Of a stretch of 64,000 bases of DNA, positions 1 to 9,035 are shown piece by piece; within the stretch, counting starts at the first letter, position 1; the number at the start of each line of letters is the position of its first letter. Source of the DNA: Clostridiales bacterium (GTDB lineage: Bacteria; Bacillota; Clostridia; Caldicoprobacterales; DTU083); the NCBI GenBank assembly GCA_012839095.1, contig DUOA01000127.1:48768-112767 (forward strand), written 5' to 3'. The notes under the pieces were generated by a model that was not told the DNA's origin, ran no database searches, and worked only from the letters and a program-made list of their open reading frames with translations. Made by a program: the position numbers and the translations under genes.

Positions 1-1260
1 TTCAAAGAAAAGCACAATGATACATCCAATGTAGACCAATGTTTCAATAAACATACTATGGTAACTGCTCCTGCCAGGAGGAACCAGGCTAAATCATTAC
101 CGGCCTTTTTTTTGACCGTAGGGCTGACATTATCATTATTTTGCCTGCTTCTTCGTTTTCCAGCAGCGCAGCCAGTCTCAGACTTTACCAGTCTTTTGTA
201 CACTGCAGTCAGCGAAGTAATCGTAATTGCCTTGTTTTCCATTTTGCTTTCCTTTATAACGGCTATCGTCAACAGGTATATGTTTAGCAAAGCAGATGCA
301 TGGGTATATGAAATTAACAAACTGTTGAAGCGAAAACTGCCTTTATCTGATGAGGAAAGTGAGTTTGACAAAATGGCAGCAGCAATAGACAATATGGCCA
401 GCAGTTTGTCCTCATATGCACAATATCAGGCAGATATTCAGCGTAACGGTATGAACCAGCTGGTTGATGTCTTTCTTGAGAAGCTGCATAGTGAAATGGA
501 CGGGCAAATGCAAGTCCTGGGTGAGTCCTTGCAGAGTGTTTCTGAAACGCAGATGCAGCTGGCATCCCAAACAGGAGTATTTATAAATGAATTGATTAAG
601 GGAACAAGAAACCAAATGCAGGTAAACGAGGTGACTGATTCCATTGTTTCTTCAATAGCAAGATATCATGAGCAAATCTCCAGCAGCAGTCAAAGTCTGG
701 CAGGCAGCCTGGAGGACCTGCATATGATATCCCAAACTCTTAACAACATGATCACTTTCAGCAGTGATGCACTCATGACTGTTAAGCAGGAAAGGGAGAG
801 CCTGAAAGATGAATACGGGAAATACATTCAGGAGATGATTGATTTAATACAAAAATACCGGCAAAGTGCAGCTGATGAAGTAATACAGGCCATAAACAGA
901 TTTACCGATGTTTCCGAGCAATACTTCAATAAGCTGGAAGACACGGTTAACAGGTCAATGCATGAATGGATTAATACAAATCAGTCTGCAGTGAAGCATT
1001 TTGAGGAAAAAACCCAGGATTTTTACAGTGTATCGAAGGAAGTTTCTCAGCTCCTGGGAGAGATGAACAACAGTCTGAGGGAAACTATGAAGGAATTCAC
1101 TCAGGCGATTGAGAAGGGAACGATAAATACAATAACAGAGTTTGACGAAGGTCTTACGGATATTACCAAGAGACTGAGCCATACAATAACGGAAATTAGA
1201 GACTCAATAGATGAGATTCCTGCTGTTATTAATATGCTGAAAGAAGTTAACAGTGAGTAA
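1..1260 (+). CDS. MotA/TolQ/ExbB-like membrane protein with long helical tail (ZorA-like), 5' partial
   Basis: The reading frame is open from base 1, so the gene starts before the window. The first in-frame ATG (58) has no Shine-Dalgarno site and is probably internal. Counting from that ATG, two hydrophobic segments (about residues 14-35 and 46-70) fit the last two helices of a MotA/TolQ/ExbB channel protein. They are followed by about 320 residues of Gln/Ser/Glu-rich, mostly helical sequence with no further membrane segment. MotA-type proteins with a long cytoplasmic tail, followed directly by an OmpA/MotB-type gene, are the hallmark of ZorA-ZorB in Zorya defence systems. The usual Gly-rich LLGT stretch in the channel helix is poorly conserved (AFFLTVGLTLSLF), so the protein is divergent. 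The family assignment is inferred from layout and hydropathy. A chemotaxis-like or other coiled-coil membrane protein remains possible. Confidence 0.6.
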   Translation, partial: FKEKHNDTSNVDQCFNKHTMVTAPARRNQAKSLPAFFLTVGLTLSLFCLLLRFPAAQPVSDFTSLLYTAVSEVIVIALFSILLSFITAIVNRYMFSKADAWVYEINKLLKRKLPLSDEESEFDKMAAAIDNMASSLSSYAQYQADIQRNGMNQLVDVFLEKLHSEMDGQMQVLGESLQSVSETQMQLASQTGVFINELIKGTRNQMQVNEVTDSIVSSIARYHEQISSSSQSLAGSLEDLHMISQTLNNMITFSSDALMTVKQERESLKDEYGKYIQEMIDLIQKYRQSAADEVIQAINRFTDVSEQYFNKLEDTVNRSMHEWINTNQSAVKHFEEKTQDFYSVSKEVSQLLGEMNNSLRETMKEFTQAIEKGTINTITEFDEGLTDITKRLSHTITEIRDSIDEIPAVINMLKEVNSE

Positions 1261-1296
1261 ACCTGCAATTTAAAATAAGAGAGGAAAAGAAGAAGG

Positions 1297-2121
1297 ATGA
1301 GAATAATGCAAAGAGAGAGTTTCATATGGAATCCTTTCAACATAATAACAGCTATTTTTCTCTTCTTCATGATAATGTGTCTTTTATTTTTATCAGCATA
1401 TAATTCAGCACAATTAATGGCGGAGGGCTCAACTGAAGAACCGATCAACCCGGATAATGAGCTGCTTACCATGAAAGAAATTCTTGCTGAAAAAGCACTC
1501 CTCAATAAACGGGAGTCCAGTTTAAACGAAAAGGAGGAAAGACTAAAAAAACAGGAAGAACGTTTGACTGATCAGGAAGCCTCATTAAACAAACTGATGG
1601 AGGTTCGTACAAAAATAATAAGGCAGCTGGTTGATACATTCTCTCAATCCAATTTAATATTGGAAATAGATAAGCAAACCGGTGCAATCCGATTTAGTGA
1701 CGGAATCTTTTTTGATGCCAGCCGGGATGTCATAAATGAAAATGGTGCAGAGTATTTGAATGAGTTTATACCCGCTTATTTCTCCATTCTGCTCAATGAT
1801 GATAATCGGGAGTTTATCGCAGAGATTATTATTGAAGGACATACAGACGATGTGGGGAGCTACCTCAGCAATCTGGAACTGTCTCAAAACAGAGCTCTGG
1901 CAGTTGCCAGATTTATACTCCATGATGATTTTCCTGAGTTTGAACATAAGGATATCATTCATAAATATTTAACAGCCAATGGAAGATCGTACAGCCAGCC
2001 TATAATGACTAATGGGGTAATTAACAGGGATAAGTCCAGGAGAGTGGAATTCAAGTTTCGCCTGAAGGACGAGGAAACCATAAAGGAAATGCAACAGATA
2101 TTTGAAAGGACCAATAGGTGA
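1297..2121 (+). CDS. OmpA/MotB-domain membrane protein (ZorB-like)
   Basis: The ATG at 1297 follows a purine-rich ribosome site. The 274-residue protein has one N-terminal membrane helix (about residues 12-37), a charged coiled coil (about 50-105) and a C-terminal OmpA-like peptidoglycan-binding domain. That domain shows the EGHTDDVGS motif near residue 180, then NLELSQNRA, and ends with RRVEFKFRLKDEE. This is the architecture of MotB/ZorB stator partners, and it lies 36 bases behind the MotA-like gene. Stator B subunits normally carry a proton-binding Asp at the start of the membrane helix. Here the corresponding stretch reads WNPFNIITAIFLF, with no Asp or Glu. This suggests an altered or non-conducting motor. 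The family call is secure for the OmpA domain and moderate for the Zorya link. Confidence 0.75.
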   Translation: MRIMQRESFIWNPFNIITAIFLFFMIMCLLFLSAYNSAQLMAEGSTEEPINPDNELLTMKEILAEKALLNKRESSLNEKEERLKKQEERLTDQEASLNKLMEVRTKIIRQLVDTFSQSNLILEIDKQTGAIRFSDGIFFDASRDVINENGAEYLNEFIPAYFSILLNDDNREFIAEIIIEGHTDDVGSYLSNLELSQNRALAVARFILHDDFPEFEHKDIIHKYLTANGRSYSQPIMTNGVINRDKSRRVEFKFRLKDEETIKEMQQIFERTNR

Positions 2122-3326
2122 TGGGATACGCTATAGCTTTTCCAGTACTTAAGTTTAACAAGACAGCGGAATATATCCGAAAAATGCATCCTTATACGAA
2201 AGAAATCCCCTTGATGGATATGAAGGATGAGGTGCAGGAATTGCTCAGCCAAATCGACCGGCTGGATGAAAACAAAATGGCTGATTATGTCTTGTCTCTC
2301 CCAAACAGCGACTTGGTACTGATTTTTCATGCACTGTTATATGATATATCTTCATTACAAAGAGAAAGGCTTTTATTCATTCTGTCACAAAGGATGAAAA
2401 AGCGTTTTTTTCATTATAATTGGATCATGCTGCAGGAGCATTATACCAATGCTTCTCTTATAGAGTCTTTCATTCTGCTTATGAAGTTTATGAAGGAAAA
2501 ATATCCAATTGAATATAATCGTTCTTTGGCCAGTAAATTATCATTTCCCAGAGGTGATTTGGTAAATCAGGCCTTAATGGTATTGGATGAAGAACAATGC
2601 ACATTGAGTGATTTTTTAAAGCGATACAGCTTCATTGAAGGCAGCGCTCTTTCCGGAGCATTGTTGGAGACGTATTTTTTACAATGCAGCAAAGAAGGAT
2701 TTCACAAGAATGCAGATTTATTTATAAAGTGGATCAATACTTTAGACAGCATGCCTTATTCACAAATAATTCATTATCTGGATGTTATGAGCATTCTGGA
2801 TTTCGTGGAAGATATTAACAATTATCTGATTGAGATTATTGGATTACCGGGGCAGAGCGAGCATTGGAACAAAATAGAAAAAAGATTTCAGACAAAATTC
2901 CTGAAATGGATAAAATTCAAGGATTTGGGAAAATATCTGGGGTTAAATACAGAAAAATTTGTTTTTTGGAATGATTATTATCATTATGTAGAGAAAGTTG
3001 AGTGTTATCCGGAACTGGGCATTTTGTTTTTGCACCTGCCCGGTCATGTGGTAGTTGACTTAAAGGAGAACAGCAGTACTTCCTATCTTTATAAAAATAA
3101 CATCTTTCATGCAGCTTACGAACAATTTGATACTGCCGGCGGATTTGAAGGGAAAAGCAGCTGGCCGTTGGAATCAGAGGAAAGCATTGAGCCGATTAAG
3201 AATGCTATACTGGAAAATAATCATTCTGAAATATACGAGCTGATATATGAAGGAATGGGCAAACTGTATATTCGTGACTATCTGGAATCATATTGTCAGA
3301 ATAAGAGCATAAAATTAATTTACTGA
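2121..3326 (+). CDS. Conserved-looking protein of unknown function, third gene of the ZorAB-like set
   Basis: The ATG at 2121 overlaps the preceding stop (TGATG), so translation is probably coupled; a GTG one codon upstream is possible. The product has 401 residues, no membrane segment or signal peptide, and is predicted to be largely helical with many aromatic residues. I do not recognise a firm domain. The C-terminal third has an FW..Y cluster (FVFWNDYYHYVE) followed by a beta-like stretch (LPGHVVVDL) and SYLY. In arrangement this resembles, from memory, the EH_signature domain of ZorC proteins, but the defining Glu would be Asp here and the later His is not evident. Its position after ZorA- and ZorB-like genes supports a ZorC-like role. 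Sequence support alone is weak. Confidence 0.5.
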   Translation: MGYAIAFPVLKFNKTAEYIRKMHPYTKEIPLMDMKDEVQELLSQIDRLDENKMADYVLSLPNSDLVLIFHALLYDISSLQRERLLFILSQRMKKRFFHYNWIMLQEHYTNASLIESFILLMKFMKEKYPIEYNRSLASKLSFPRGDLVNQALMVLDEEQCTLSDFLKRYSFIEGSALSGALLETYFLQCSKEGFHKNADLFIKWINTLDSMPYSQIIHYLDVMSILDFVEDINNYLIEIIGLPGQSEHWNKIEKRFQTKFLKWIKFKDLGKYLGLNTEKFVFWNDYYHYVEKVECYPELGILFLHLPGHVVVDLKENSSTSYLYKNNIFHAAYEQFDTAGGFEGKSSWPLESEESIEPIKNAILENNHSEIYELIYEGMGKLYIRDYLESYCQNKSIKLIY

Positions 3327-3360
3327 TTATACAGATGTACGGCAAAAAAGGAGGGGTTGA

Positions 3361-5043
3361 ATGGTTAATCGCAGCAAAAGAGGCTTAGGTGAGATCCTTT
3401 TAGAGTCCGGGATTATCACATCCAGCCAGCTGGAAGAAGCATTAATAAAGCAAAAAACAAGCGGAAAAAGACTGGGAGAGATTCTGATTGCCGAAGGCAT
3501 CATCAATGAAAAACAATTAATAGAAGCACTTGAATATCAGTTGAAGATACCCTATTTCGATTTTACAACCGAGTCCATTCAACCGGAGATTCCCAGACTT
3601 ATCAGTGAAAGTTTGGCCAGGAGGCATATGCTTATACCCATCAGCAGGGAAGGCAAACAACTGACGGTAGCAATGGTAGATCCGCTTAACCTATACGCCA
3701 TCGATGATGTTAATATTGCTACCGGGCTTCAAGTGAAACCTGCTCTGGCATTACGCAGTCATATAGAAAGCGCCATTGATCGCTATTACGGCAAGGAGAG
3801 TGCAGAAAAAGCCGTAGAGGATTTTACGCGGGAGATTGGAATAGAACAGATCAACGAAATAGAAGAAAATATACTCAGTGAGATTAATAATGCCCCAGTA
3901 GTCAGGCTGGTGGATTCCATAATACAGCATGCAGTTCGTGCAAGGGCAAGCGACATTCATATAGAGCCTTTTGAAAAGAATATACGGATTAGATTTCGTA
4001 TTGACGGTGAACTGCAGGAAATAATGACTTCCTCAAAAACCACTCATTCTGCCATTGTAACACGTATCAAAATCATTGGCAGAATGGACATTGCGGAAAA
4101 AAGAATTCCTCAGGATGGACGTGTAGAACTCCAGGTAGACAATAAGGATGTGGACTTACGAATTTCAGTTCTGCCTACTGTCTATGGAGAAAAGATTGTA
4201 ATACGCTTATTGGATCGCAGCAGCACGATTATGACCAAAACCCAATTGGGCTTTAGTGAAACCAATATCAGGATGTTTGACAAACTGATCCAAAGCCCAA
4301 ACGGAATTATTTTGGTTACCGGTCCTACCGGAAGCGGAAAAACTACAACCCTGTATGCTGTTTTGCAGGAATTGAATAAAATTAACAGAAATATAATCAC
4401 AGTGGAAGATCCGGTGGAATATCGATTGGACGGGGTAAATCAGGTGTCAGTAAATGTCAAAGCCGGACTGACTTTTGCCAACGGACTACGCTCCATTCTG
4501 CGCCAGGACCCGGATATTATAATGATTGGAGAGATACGTGATGCGGAAACAGCTGAGATATCAGTACGTGCAGCAATCACAGGCCATCTGGTTTTAAGTA
4601 CAATGCATACCAACGATTCGGCGTCCACTGTTTCAAGGCTGGTTGAAATGGGTATTGAACCTTATCTTGTGTCCTCATCAGTTGTAGGTGTAGTAGCCCA
4701 ACGATTGGTAAAAAAGATTTGCAGTAATTGTAAAGTGGAGTATGAGCCATTATCTTCGGAGAAAGATTTGCTGAATAAGCCTGATTTAGATGTATTGTAT
4801 AAAGGAGAAGGATGCAGTTTATGCAATAATACAGGATATAGAGGAAGAACCGCTATACATGAAGTAATGCTTATGACGAGGGAGATTCGTGAGATGGTAG
4901 ACAGAAGAGCTTCGATTGATGCTATCAGAGCCGCTTCTGCCAAGTACGGTACGATTACTCTTAGAGACAGCTGCAGTCAGTTGGTTTGGGAAGGAATTAC
5001 AACTACGGATGAAATGTTGAAGGTGACATATAGTATAGAATAG
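3361..5043 (+). CDS. pilB: Type IV pilus assembly ATPase PilB (GspE/PulE family)
   Basis: This cytoplasmic hexameric ATPase powers pilus extension. Residues 1-150 form an MshEN-type N-terminal domain (RLGEILIAEGIINEKQL). The Walker A motif GPTGSGKTTT starts at residue 321, and the Walker B region DPDIIMIGEIRDAET lies near 383. A zinc-binding pair CSNC (455-458) and CSLC (485-488) precedes GYRGRTAIHE, a pattern typical of PilB/GspE and absent from PilT. The 560-residue length is normal. The ATG at 3361 follows GGAGGGG at a good distance. The 34-base gap to the upstream unknown gene holds no terminator, so read-through from the ZorAB-like genes is likely. pilT follows after 13 bases. Confidence 0.95.
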   Translation: MVNRSKRGLGEILLESGIITSSQLEEALIKQKTSGKRLGEILIAEGIINEKQLIEALEYQLKIPYFDFTTESIQPEIPRLISESLARRHMLIPISREGKQLTVAMVDPLNLYAIDDVNIATGLQVKPALALRSHIESAIDRYYGKESAEKAVEDFTREIGIEQINEIEENILSEINNAPVVRLVDSIIQHAVRARASDIHIEPFEKNIRIRFRIDGELQEIMTSSKTTHSAIVTRIKIIGRMDIAEKRIPQDGRVELQVDNKDVDLRISVLPTVYGEKIVIRLLDRSSTIMTKTQLGFSETNIRMFDKLIQSPNGIILVTGPTGSGKTTTLYAVLQELNKINRNIITVEDPVEYRLDGVNQVSVNVKAGLTFANGLRSILRQDPDIIMIGEIRDAETAEISVRAAITGHLVLSTMHTNDSASTVSRLVEMGIEPYLVSSSVVGVVAQRLVKKICSNCKVEYEPLSSEKDLLNKPDLDVLYKGEGCSLCNNTGYRGRTAIHEVMLMTREIREMVDRRASIDAIRAASAKYGTITLRDSCSQLVWEGITTTDEMLKVTYSIE

Positions 5044-5056
5044 GTGTTGGATTATA

Positions 5057-6118
5057 ATGGTAAGCATAAATGATCTACTGGCGGATGCAGTAAATTCAAA
5101 GGCTTCAGACGTTCACCTTACAGTGGGTGTACCTCCTATCATTCGAATAAACGGTATTCTGCATCCATATAATGACACAATACTAACATCGGATGATACA
5201 AAACATTATATACTTCAGGTACTCAATGAACATGAACGGGAACAGTTGGACAAATATGGTGAATGGGATTTATCCTTCTTCCTGCCCGGAGTGGCGCGCT
5301 TCCGGGTTAATGCTTACAAGCAGCGCGGCAGTTATGCCATGGCTATCAGAATAGTCAGCATCGACCCGCCAACTTTGGACGAGCTTGGTTTCCCGGATAG
5401 TCTGAAGGAACTGTCAATGAAACCAAGAGGGCTGATTCTGGTGACAGGACCTACCGGGAGCGGCAAATCCACTACCCTGGCTGCCATGGTGGATCACATT
5501 AACAGAAACAGGCGATGCCACATTATTACCCTGGAAGATCCAATTGAATACTTACATAAGCACAATAAGAGTATTGTTAACCAAAGAGAAATCGGCAGTG
5601 ACAGCAAGACTTTTGCCAATGGACTTCGTGCTGCCCTTCGTGAAGATCCTGATGTTATTCTGGTAGGAGAAATGAGGGACATGGAAACAATTTCCACCGC
5701 AATTACAGCGGCTGAAACCGGACATCTGGTCATGTCTACCCTCCATACCATGAGTGCTGATCAAACGGTAGATCGTATCATAGATACATTTCCCGGGCAT
5801 CAGCAGGCACAGATCAGGACTCAGCTTTCTTTTGTAATTGAAGGCATTATAGCCCAGCAGCTGCTCCCTCTCAGGAACAATAAAGGCAGAGTAGCAGCGT
5901 TGGAAATACTTTTGGCCAACAACGCCATACGTAATTTAATTCGTGAGGGAAGAACACATCAAATACAAACAGCTATTCAGACCGGACTAAGGACTGGTAT
6001 GAGCACCATGGATTATTCCCTAGCAAATTTGGTACGCAGGAATTTAATTACATTGGAAGTTGCCATGGAACGTGCAATGGATACAGAGATGCTGAAACAG
6101 CATTTGAGAACCGGCTGA
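5057..6118 (+). CDS. pilT: Pilus retraction ATPase PilT
   Basis: PilT hydrolyses ATP to depolymerise the pilus and drives twitching motility. The 353-residue protein starts with SINDLLADAVNSKASDVHL and has Walker A GPTGSGKST at 131-139. The His box is followed by Walker B (DPDVILVGEMRDMET) and the signature AIRNLIREGRTHQI near the C terminus, which is characteristic of PilT. It lacks the zinc-binding cysteines seen in the neighbouring PilB. Its presence indicates that the pili made by this locus can retract. It sits between pilB and pilC in one co-directional unit. Confidence 0.95.
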   Translation: MVSINDLLADAVNSKASDVHLTVGVPPIIRINGILHPYNDTILTSDDTKHYILQVLNEHEREQLDKYGEWDLSFFLPGVARFRVNAYKQRGSYAMAIRIVSIDPPTLDELGFPDSLKELSMKPRGLILVTGPTGSGKSTTLAAMVDHINRNRRCHIITLEDPIEYLHKHNKSIVNQREIGSDSKTFANGLRAALREDPDVILVGEMRDMETISTAITAAETGHLVMSTLHTMSADQTVDRIIDTFPGHQQAQIRTQLSFVIEGIIAQQLLPLRNNKGRVAALEILLANNAIRNLIREGRTHQIQTAIQTGLRTGMSTMDYSLANLVRRNLITLEVAMERAMDTEMLKQHLRTG

Positions 6119-6160
6119 TAAAGATCAAACCGATGCAGTTATGTCGAAAGGGGGATGAAT

Positions 6161-7366
6161 ATGCCTTTATTTGAATACAAGGCAATCAGTCAAACCGGTG
6201 AAAGCATAACCGGGCGGTACAATGCAAAAACACGTAATGAAATTATGGAAATGCTTCGTAGTAAAAACTATCATCCCGTCCAGGTAAAGGAAGTTGGAGG
6301 AAGCAAGGATCTCAGTACGCTGAGTGTATTCAACAAAGTCAAAATTAAAGATATAGCTGTATTTGCAAGACAGTTTCACGCAATGCTGAATGCCGGTGTG
6401 ACCATTATTCAGTGTCTGGATATTTTAAGACAGCAAACTGAAAAACAAACATTTAAGAATGTTATAGAAAAGGTTTACGAATCAGTCCAAAAAGGCTCAA
6501 CCCTATCCGAGTCGATGAAGGAACACCGACAAACCTTTCCTGAACTGTTTGTCAATATGGTAGAAGCAGGAGAAGCCAGCGGAAACCTGGATAGTATCAT
6601 GGATAGAATGGCTGTTCATTACGAAAAGGAAACCAAGATACAGAACAAAATTAGAGGTGCAATGACCTATCCTATTATCCTTGCAGTGGTTTCTGTTGTT
6701 GTTGTTGTGTTCATGTTAGTAGCTATCCTTCCTACCTTTCTCAGCATGTTTGAAGGCAGCGGTTTGGCTTTACCCGGGCCCACCAAATTTTTACTTTCCA
6801 TTAGCAATGGGATCAGACAGTATTGGTATATAATTTTGATGGTCATAATTGCTGTAGTATATCTGATTCACAGATACATCAATACAGAGGAAGGGAGGAA
6901 ACAATTTGACCGGTTGAAGCTGAAAATGCCGGTAGTCAACAACATGGTGATCAAGGTAGCCACCTCAAGATTTACCCGTACATTAGCAACTCTGCTGGCC
7001 AGTGGCATCCCTTTGCTGCCTTCAATGGATATAGTGTCCAAAATCGTAGGAAATCGGATTATTTCTGATGGCATATTAGGTGTTAAAGAAGATCTGAGAA
7101 AAGGCTATGATTTGGCAGGGCCTATCCGTCGACTGGGAATATTCCCGCCTATAGTAGACTCCATGATTCGAATAGGCGAAGAATCCGGTTCATTGGAGGA
7201 AGTGCTGCAGAGGACAGCAGATTTTTATGATGAGGAAGTAGATGTGGCAATACAAAAAATGACATCCATGCTGGAACCTCTCATGCTGGTTGTTATGGCA
7301 ATTGTTATCGGCTTTCTGGTAGTAGCAATGTACCTACCCATGATTGACATGATGCAGACGATATAA
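6161..7366 (+). CDS. pilC: Pilus inner-membrane platform protein PilC (GspF family)
   Basis: PilC is the polytopic platform protein that couples the PilB and PilT motors to pilin subunits. Two GspF repeats are visible, each starting with a soluble helical part (FARQFHAMLNAGVTI and TSRFTRTLATLLASGIPLL) and followed by membrane helices near residues 165-195, 215-235 and the C terminus. The start at 6161 is preferred because AAAGGGGG at 6147-6154 is correctly spaced for it and the product then begins MPLFEYKA, typical of the family. The ATG at 6155 directly abuts the ribosome site. About 401 residues is the standard length. Confidence 0.95.
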   Translation: MPLFEYKAISQTGESITGRYNAKTRNEIMEMLRSKNYHPVQVKEVGGSKDLSTLSVFNKVKIKDIAVFARQFHAMLNAGVTIIQCLDILRQQTEKQTFKNVIEKVYESVQKGSTLSESMKEHRQTFPELFVNMVEAGEASGNLDSIMDRMAVHYEKETKIQNKIRGAMTYPIILAVVSVVVVVFMLVAILPTFLSMFEGSGLALPGPTKFLLSISNGIRQYWYIILMVIIAVVYLIHRYINTEEGRKQFDRLKLKMPVVNNMVIKVATSRFTRTLATLLASGIPLLPSMDIVSKIVGNRIISDGILGVKEDLRKGYDLAGPIRRLGIFPPIVDSMIRIGEESGSLEEVLQRTADFYDEEVDVAIQKMTSMLEPLMLVVMAIVIGFLVVAMYLPMIDMMQTI

Positions 7367-7387
7367 ATTAGAAATGAGGTGATCCCA

Positions 7388-8446
7388 TTGGCTAAATACC
7401 TGATTTCTCTGGATCTGGGCAGCCAAAATATACAAATAATATATGGCAGATACAATAAAGGGAATATAGAAATACGAAACGCAGTTACTGCCCCAATACC
7501 GGAGGAAGTGTACAAGGATGGAAGAATTGAGGATCTTGATATGATGAAGCAATCCATCCGGGATTTGATTACCGCAAACAAGATCAAGGAAAAAAGGACA
7601 GCACTAACGATACAAAGTACATCCATCATTACCAGAGACATTATGCTGCCGGCAACTGAGCGTCAGCATTTGGATAACATGGTAAAATATGAGATCGAGC
7701 AGTATCTGCCCATTGTAGCAACAGAGTATATCATAGATTATTCTGTATTGGACGAGATTGATGAAGATGGAATAAGAAAATACAGGATACATGTAGCTGC
7801 AATTCCAAAAAATATGGTCGAACAATACTTGTCTCTGGTAAAGGGAATAGGGTTGAAGCCTATAGCTCTGGACATTCACTCCAACGCCGCAGCCAAGCTT
7901 TTTTCCCAAAACGCATCCATAAATGGAGAGGATTTGGACATCAGCAAGACTTTAGCCTATATTGATTTTGGATATCGAAGCATCAGTATTCATATACTAT
8001 CAAAAGGAAAGCTGGAATTCAGCCGAATGATCAATTTAGGCGCGAGGGAAATGGATGAAGAAATATCTATTACCTGTAATTTATCACTGAGCCAGGCTGA
8101 AAAGAAAAAGATTCAGGAAGCAGATCTGAATCCTGAGGATTACAATGAACTAATGGCAGATTCTTTTCATGATATTATTCGTTCTCAGACAGATATCTGG
8201 CTGGCCGAAATTCAGAAGGTTTTTCAGTATTACATCAGCAGAACAACCGGTAATCATATTGAAGGTATTTATCTATATGGAGGCGGTTCCAGGCTTAAGG
8301 GTCTGGATAAATATGTTGAGCAGGCATTGAACCTTCGTACCAGAAACATTGATAATCTTGCTATTATCAAAACAGCGGTGAGCACTTCTTATTTCAACCC
8401 CAGGGACTATATTAATGCATTGGGGGCGCTGATACGATATGAGTAA
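7388..8446 (+). CDS. pilM: Pilus assembly protein PilM
   Basis: PilM is an actin/FtsA-like cytoplasmic protein that binds PilN and links the alignment complex to the motor. The actin-like phosphate motif SLDLGSQNIQI is at the N terminus, with a second ATP-binding region around AYIDFGYRSISIHI and GGGSRLKGLDKYV near the C terminus. The start is probably the TTG at 7388, because GAGG at 7376-7379 overlaps the alternative GTG at 7379. The reading frame overlaps pilN by 8 bases. A second, divergent pilM-like gene lies at 14346. Confidence 0.9.
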   Translation: MAKYLISLDLGSQNIQIIYGRYNKGNIEIRNAVTAPIPEEVYKDGRIEDLDMMKQSIRDLITANKIKEKRTALTIQSTSIITRDIMLPATERQHLDNMVKYEIEQYLPIVATEYIIDYSVLDEIDEDGIRKYRIHVAAIPKNMVEQYLSLVKGIGLKPIALDIHSNAAAKLFSQNASINGEDLDISKTLAYIDFGYRSISIHILSKGKLEFSRMINLGAREMDEEISITCNLSLSQAEKKKIQEADLNPEDYNELMADSFHDIIRSQTDIWLAEIQKVFQYYISRTTGNHIEGIYLYGGGSRLKGLDKYVEQALNLRTRNIDNLAIIKTAVSTSYFNPRDYINALGALIRYE

Positions 8447-9035
8447 CATTAATCTGCAAAAACAGGATTTTAACTTTTTTTCCCATGAGATTTACTCCAA
8501 GCGCTCAACAAGAAAAAGAAGTATACAGCTTGGAGTTATGGTACTAATATTTTTGATGCTGATAGCGGGTGTTTATTTTTACTTTGAGTATGCTATTCAT
8601 TCTGCTCAGGAACAAATCGATTCCCTTGATGAATTTCTGGCATCGGAAGAAGTTGATGCGAATCGGAGACTGGTTGCAGAGAAAAAACAGGAAATCAATG
8701 AACTGAAAAGACACTCTGCTGCTTTGAAATCCTTCCTTGAGAATATTCAGAGAAAGGACATCATAGGAATCGAATACATTAATCAGCTTACCTCTGCCAT
8801 CCCTCAAGGCTTGTTTTTTGAAAGCATAACCCTGACTACGGAACAGATACATATACAGGGAAAATCGCCGAATAGGCAGATTATTGCGGAATACCTGAAC
8901 AATATGCAGGCTTTGGAGCTCTTTCAGGATGTCCATGTACCAAGTATAACTACCATTTCCGAAGAAGAGGATAACGAGCAGAGTGAATACTCCTTTGTCA
9001 TGACCTGTATCTTAAAGGATGTGATGGAAGAATGA
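8439..9035 (+). CDS. pilN: Pilus assembly protein PilN
   Basis: The 198-residue bitopic membrane protein has a short basic cytoplasmic N terminus (NLQKQDFNFFSHE), one membrane helix at about 30-50, a coiled coil (55-100) and a periplasm-side ferredoxin-like fold containing YINQLTSAIPQGLFFESI, which is typical of PilN/GspL C domains. PilN connects PilM in the cytoplasm to PilO outside the membrane. It overlaps pilM by 8 bases and pilO by 4 bases, so the three proteins are probably made in balanced amounts. Confidence 0.85.
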   Translation: MSNINLQKQDFNFFSHEIYSKRSTRKRSIQLGVMVLIFLMLIAGVYFYFEYAIHSAQEQIDSLDEFLASEEVDANRRLVAEKKQEINELKRHSAALKSFLENIQRKDIIGIEYINQLTSAIPQGLFFESITLTTEQIHIQGKSPNRQIIAEYLNNMQALELFQDVHVPSITTISEEEDNEQSEYSFVMTCILKDVMEE

